DNA from: an uncultured Lysobacter sp. | Lineage (GTDB): Bacteria > Pseudomonadota > Gammaproteobacteria > Xanthomonadales > Xanthomonadaceae | Length of the DNA: 13,297 nt | Assembly (NCBI GenBank): GCA_902805755.1 | Contig: CADCUA010000498.1 | Span: forward strand, 1 to 13,297 | Direction: 5' to 3' | Shown here: positions 13,045-13,297 of the stretch, piece by piece | Numbering within the stretch: position 1 is the first letter of the stretch | How the letters are laid out: each line of letters begins with the position of its first letter | Translations under genes and position numbers: made by a program | The notes under the pieces: generated by a model | What the model saw: only the letters and a program-made list of their open reading frames with translations | Told to the model about the DNA's origin: nothing | Databases searched by the model: none

Positions 13045-13297
13045 TCAGGTCGGGCGATTGATGCGGCGATACACCGCTTTCGCGATCTGGTGCAGGCCGT
13101 ACGCGAACAACCCGAGACCGACGATCGCCAGCAGCCCGCCACGATCGAGCATCTGCAGCACTTCACCGGTGTCGGCTGCGGTCGATGCGCTGTAGTGACG
13201 CCCCGCGTTGAAAACGAACCAGCCGATCGGGATCAGCACCAGGCCACGCGCGCCGGTACCGATACGACCCAGCGTGGTGACGGCGCGCGAGTTCTGC
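13045..13297 (-). CDS. DUF1206 family membrane protein, C-terminal part
   Basis: This gene starts outside the window; 83 C-terminal residues are seen, ending at the stop at 13045-13047. Reading in from the edge, TTLGRIGTGARGLVLIPIGW begins a DUF1206 repeat with its G-R-x-G-x-x-A-R-G signature and a transmembrane helix. LQMLDRGGLLAIVGLGLFAY and GLHQIAKAVYRRINRP form the second helix and the conserved YGL-x-Q-x-x-x-A-x-YRRI end. Full-length DUF1206 proteins have three such two-helix repeats (about 260 residues), so this is the last repeat. The function of the family is unknown. A GTG at 13239 is inside the repeat and is not the true start. Confidence 0.85.
   Translation of the reverse strand, partial: QNSRAVTTLGRIGTGARGLVLIPIGWFVFNAGRHYSASTAADTGEVLQMLDRGGLLAIVGLGLFAYGLHQIAKAVYRRINRPT

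Noticed and set aside
1..13297. Defence island, phage, integrative element or CRISPR array
   Set aside because: No integrase, transposase, terminal repeats, tRNA boundary, nuclease-helicase cluster or spaced repeats were seen. DbpA and the GIY-YIG protein belong to ordinary housekeeping families.

Overview
The window is about two-thirds G+C, densely coded, with short intergenic gaps. SpeG, DbpA, a GspA/GspB pair, a DUF1206 protein, GcvA-like LysR and BON-domain genes together suggest a gammaproteobacterium, most likely of the Lysobacteraceae (Xanthomonadaceae; Lysobacter/Luteimonas-like). This assignment is inferred from gene content and protein style, not from a marker gene. No rRNA, tRNA, IS element, CRISPR array or phage module was seen.

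Layout. 1-401: a truncated response-regulator receiver domain (+) runs head-on into a truncated motA (-). Neither gene has its other end, and the joint lies near 228-246. A sigma-28-like promoter sits upstream of motA. 605-1174: BON-domain protein (+). 1343-1927: spermidine acetyltransferase speG (-). 2023-2328: small acidic protein of unknown function (+). 2421-2891: PhnB/glyoxalase-like VOC protein (+). 3035-3934: EamA transporter (-), divergent from a LysR regulator at 4091-4975 (+). 5079-6038: a second EamA transporter (+). 6101-8521: gspA-gspB (+). 8592-8813: amphi-Trp protein (+). 8814-9123: about 310 bases without a gene but with a long near-perfect palindrome. 9922-9124: a VOC gene followed by a cupin gene (-), with a hairpin overlapping the cupin ribosome binding site. 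10040-10435: DoxX-like membrane protein (+). 10451-11869: RNA helicase dbpA (-). 12050-12337: GIY-YIG protein (+). 12413-12640: S4 RNA-binding protein (+). Its stop overlaps the start of a frameshifted VOC gene (12637-12999). 13045-13297: the C-terminal end of a DUF1206 membrane protein (-), cut by the window edge.

How the genes work together. Most are unrelated housekeeping or accessory genes in units of one or two. The clearest functional units are gspA-gspB (3 bases apart; type II secretion secretin assembly through peptidoglycan), the LysR/EamA divergent pair, and the VOC-cupin pair. I did not find a convincing new multi-gene system. The most unusual features are the joint at the left end, the broken VOC gene at the right end and several strong hairpins.
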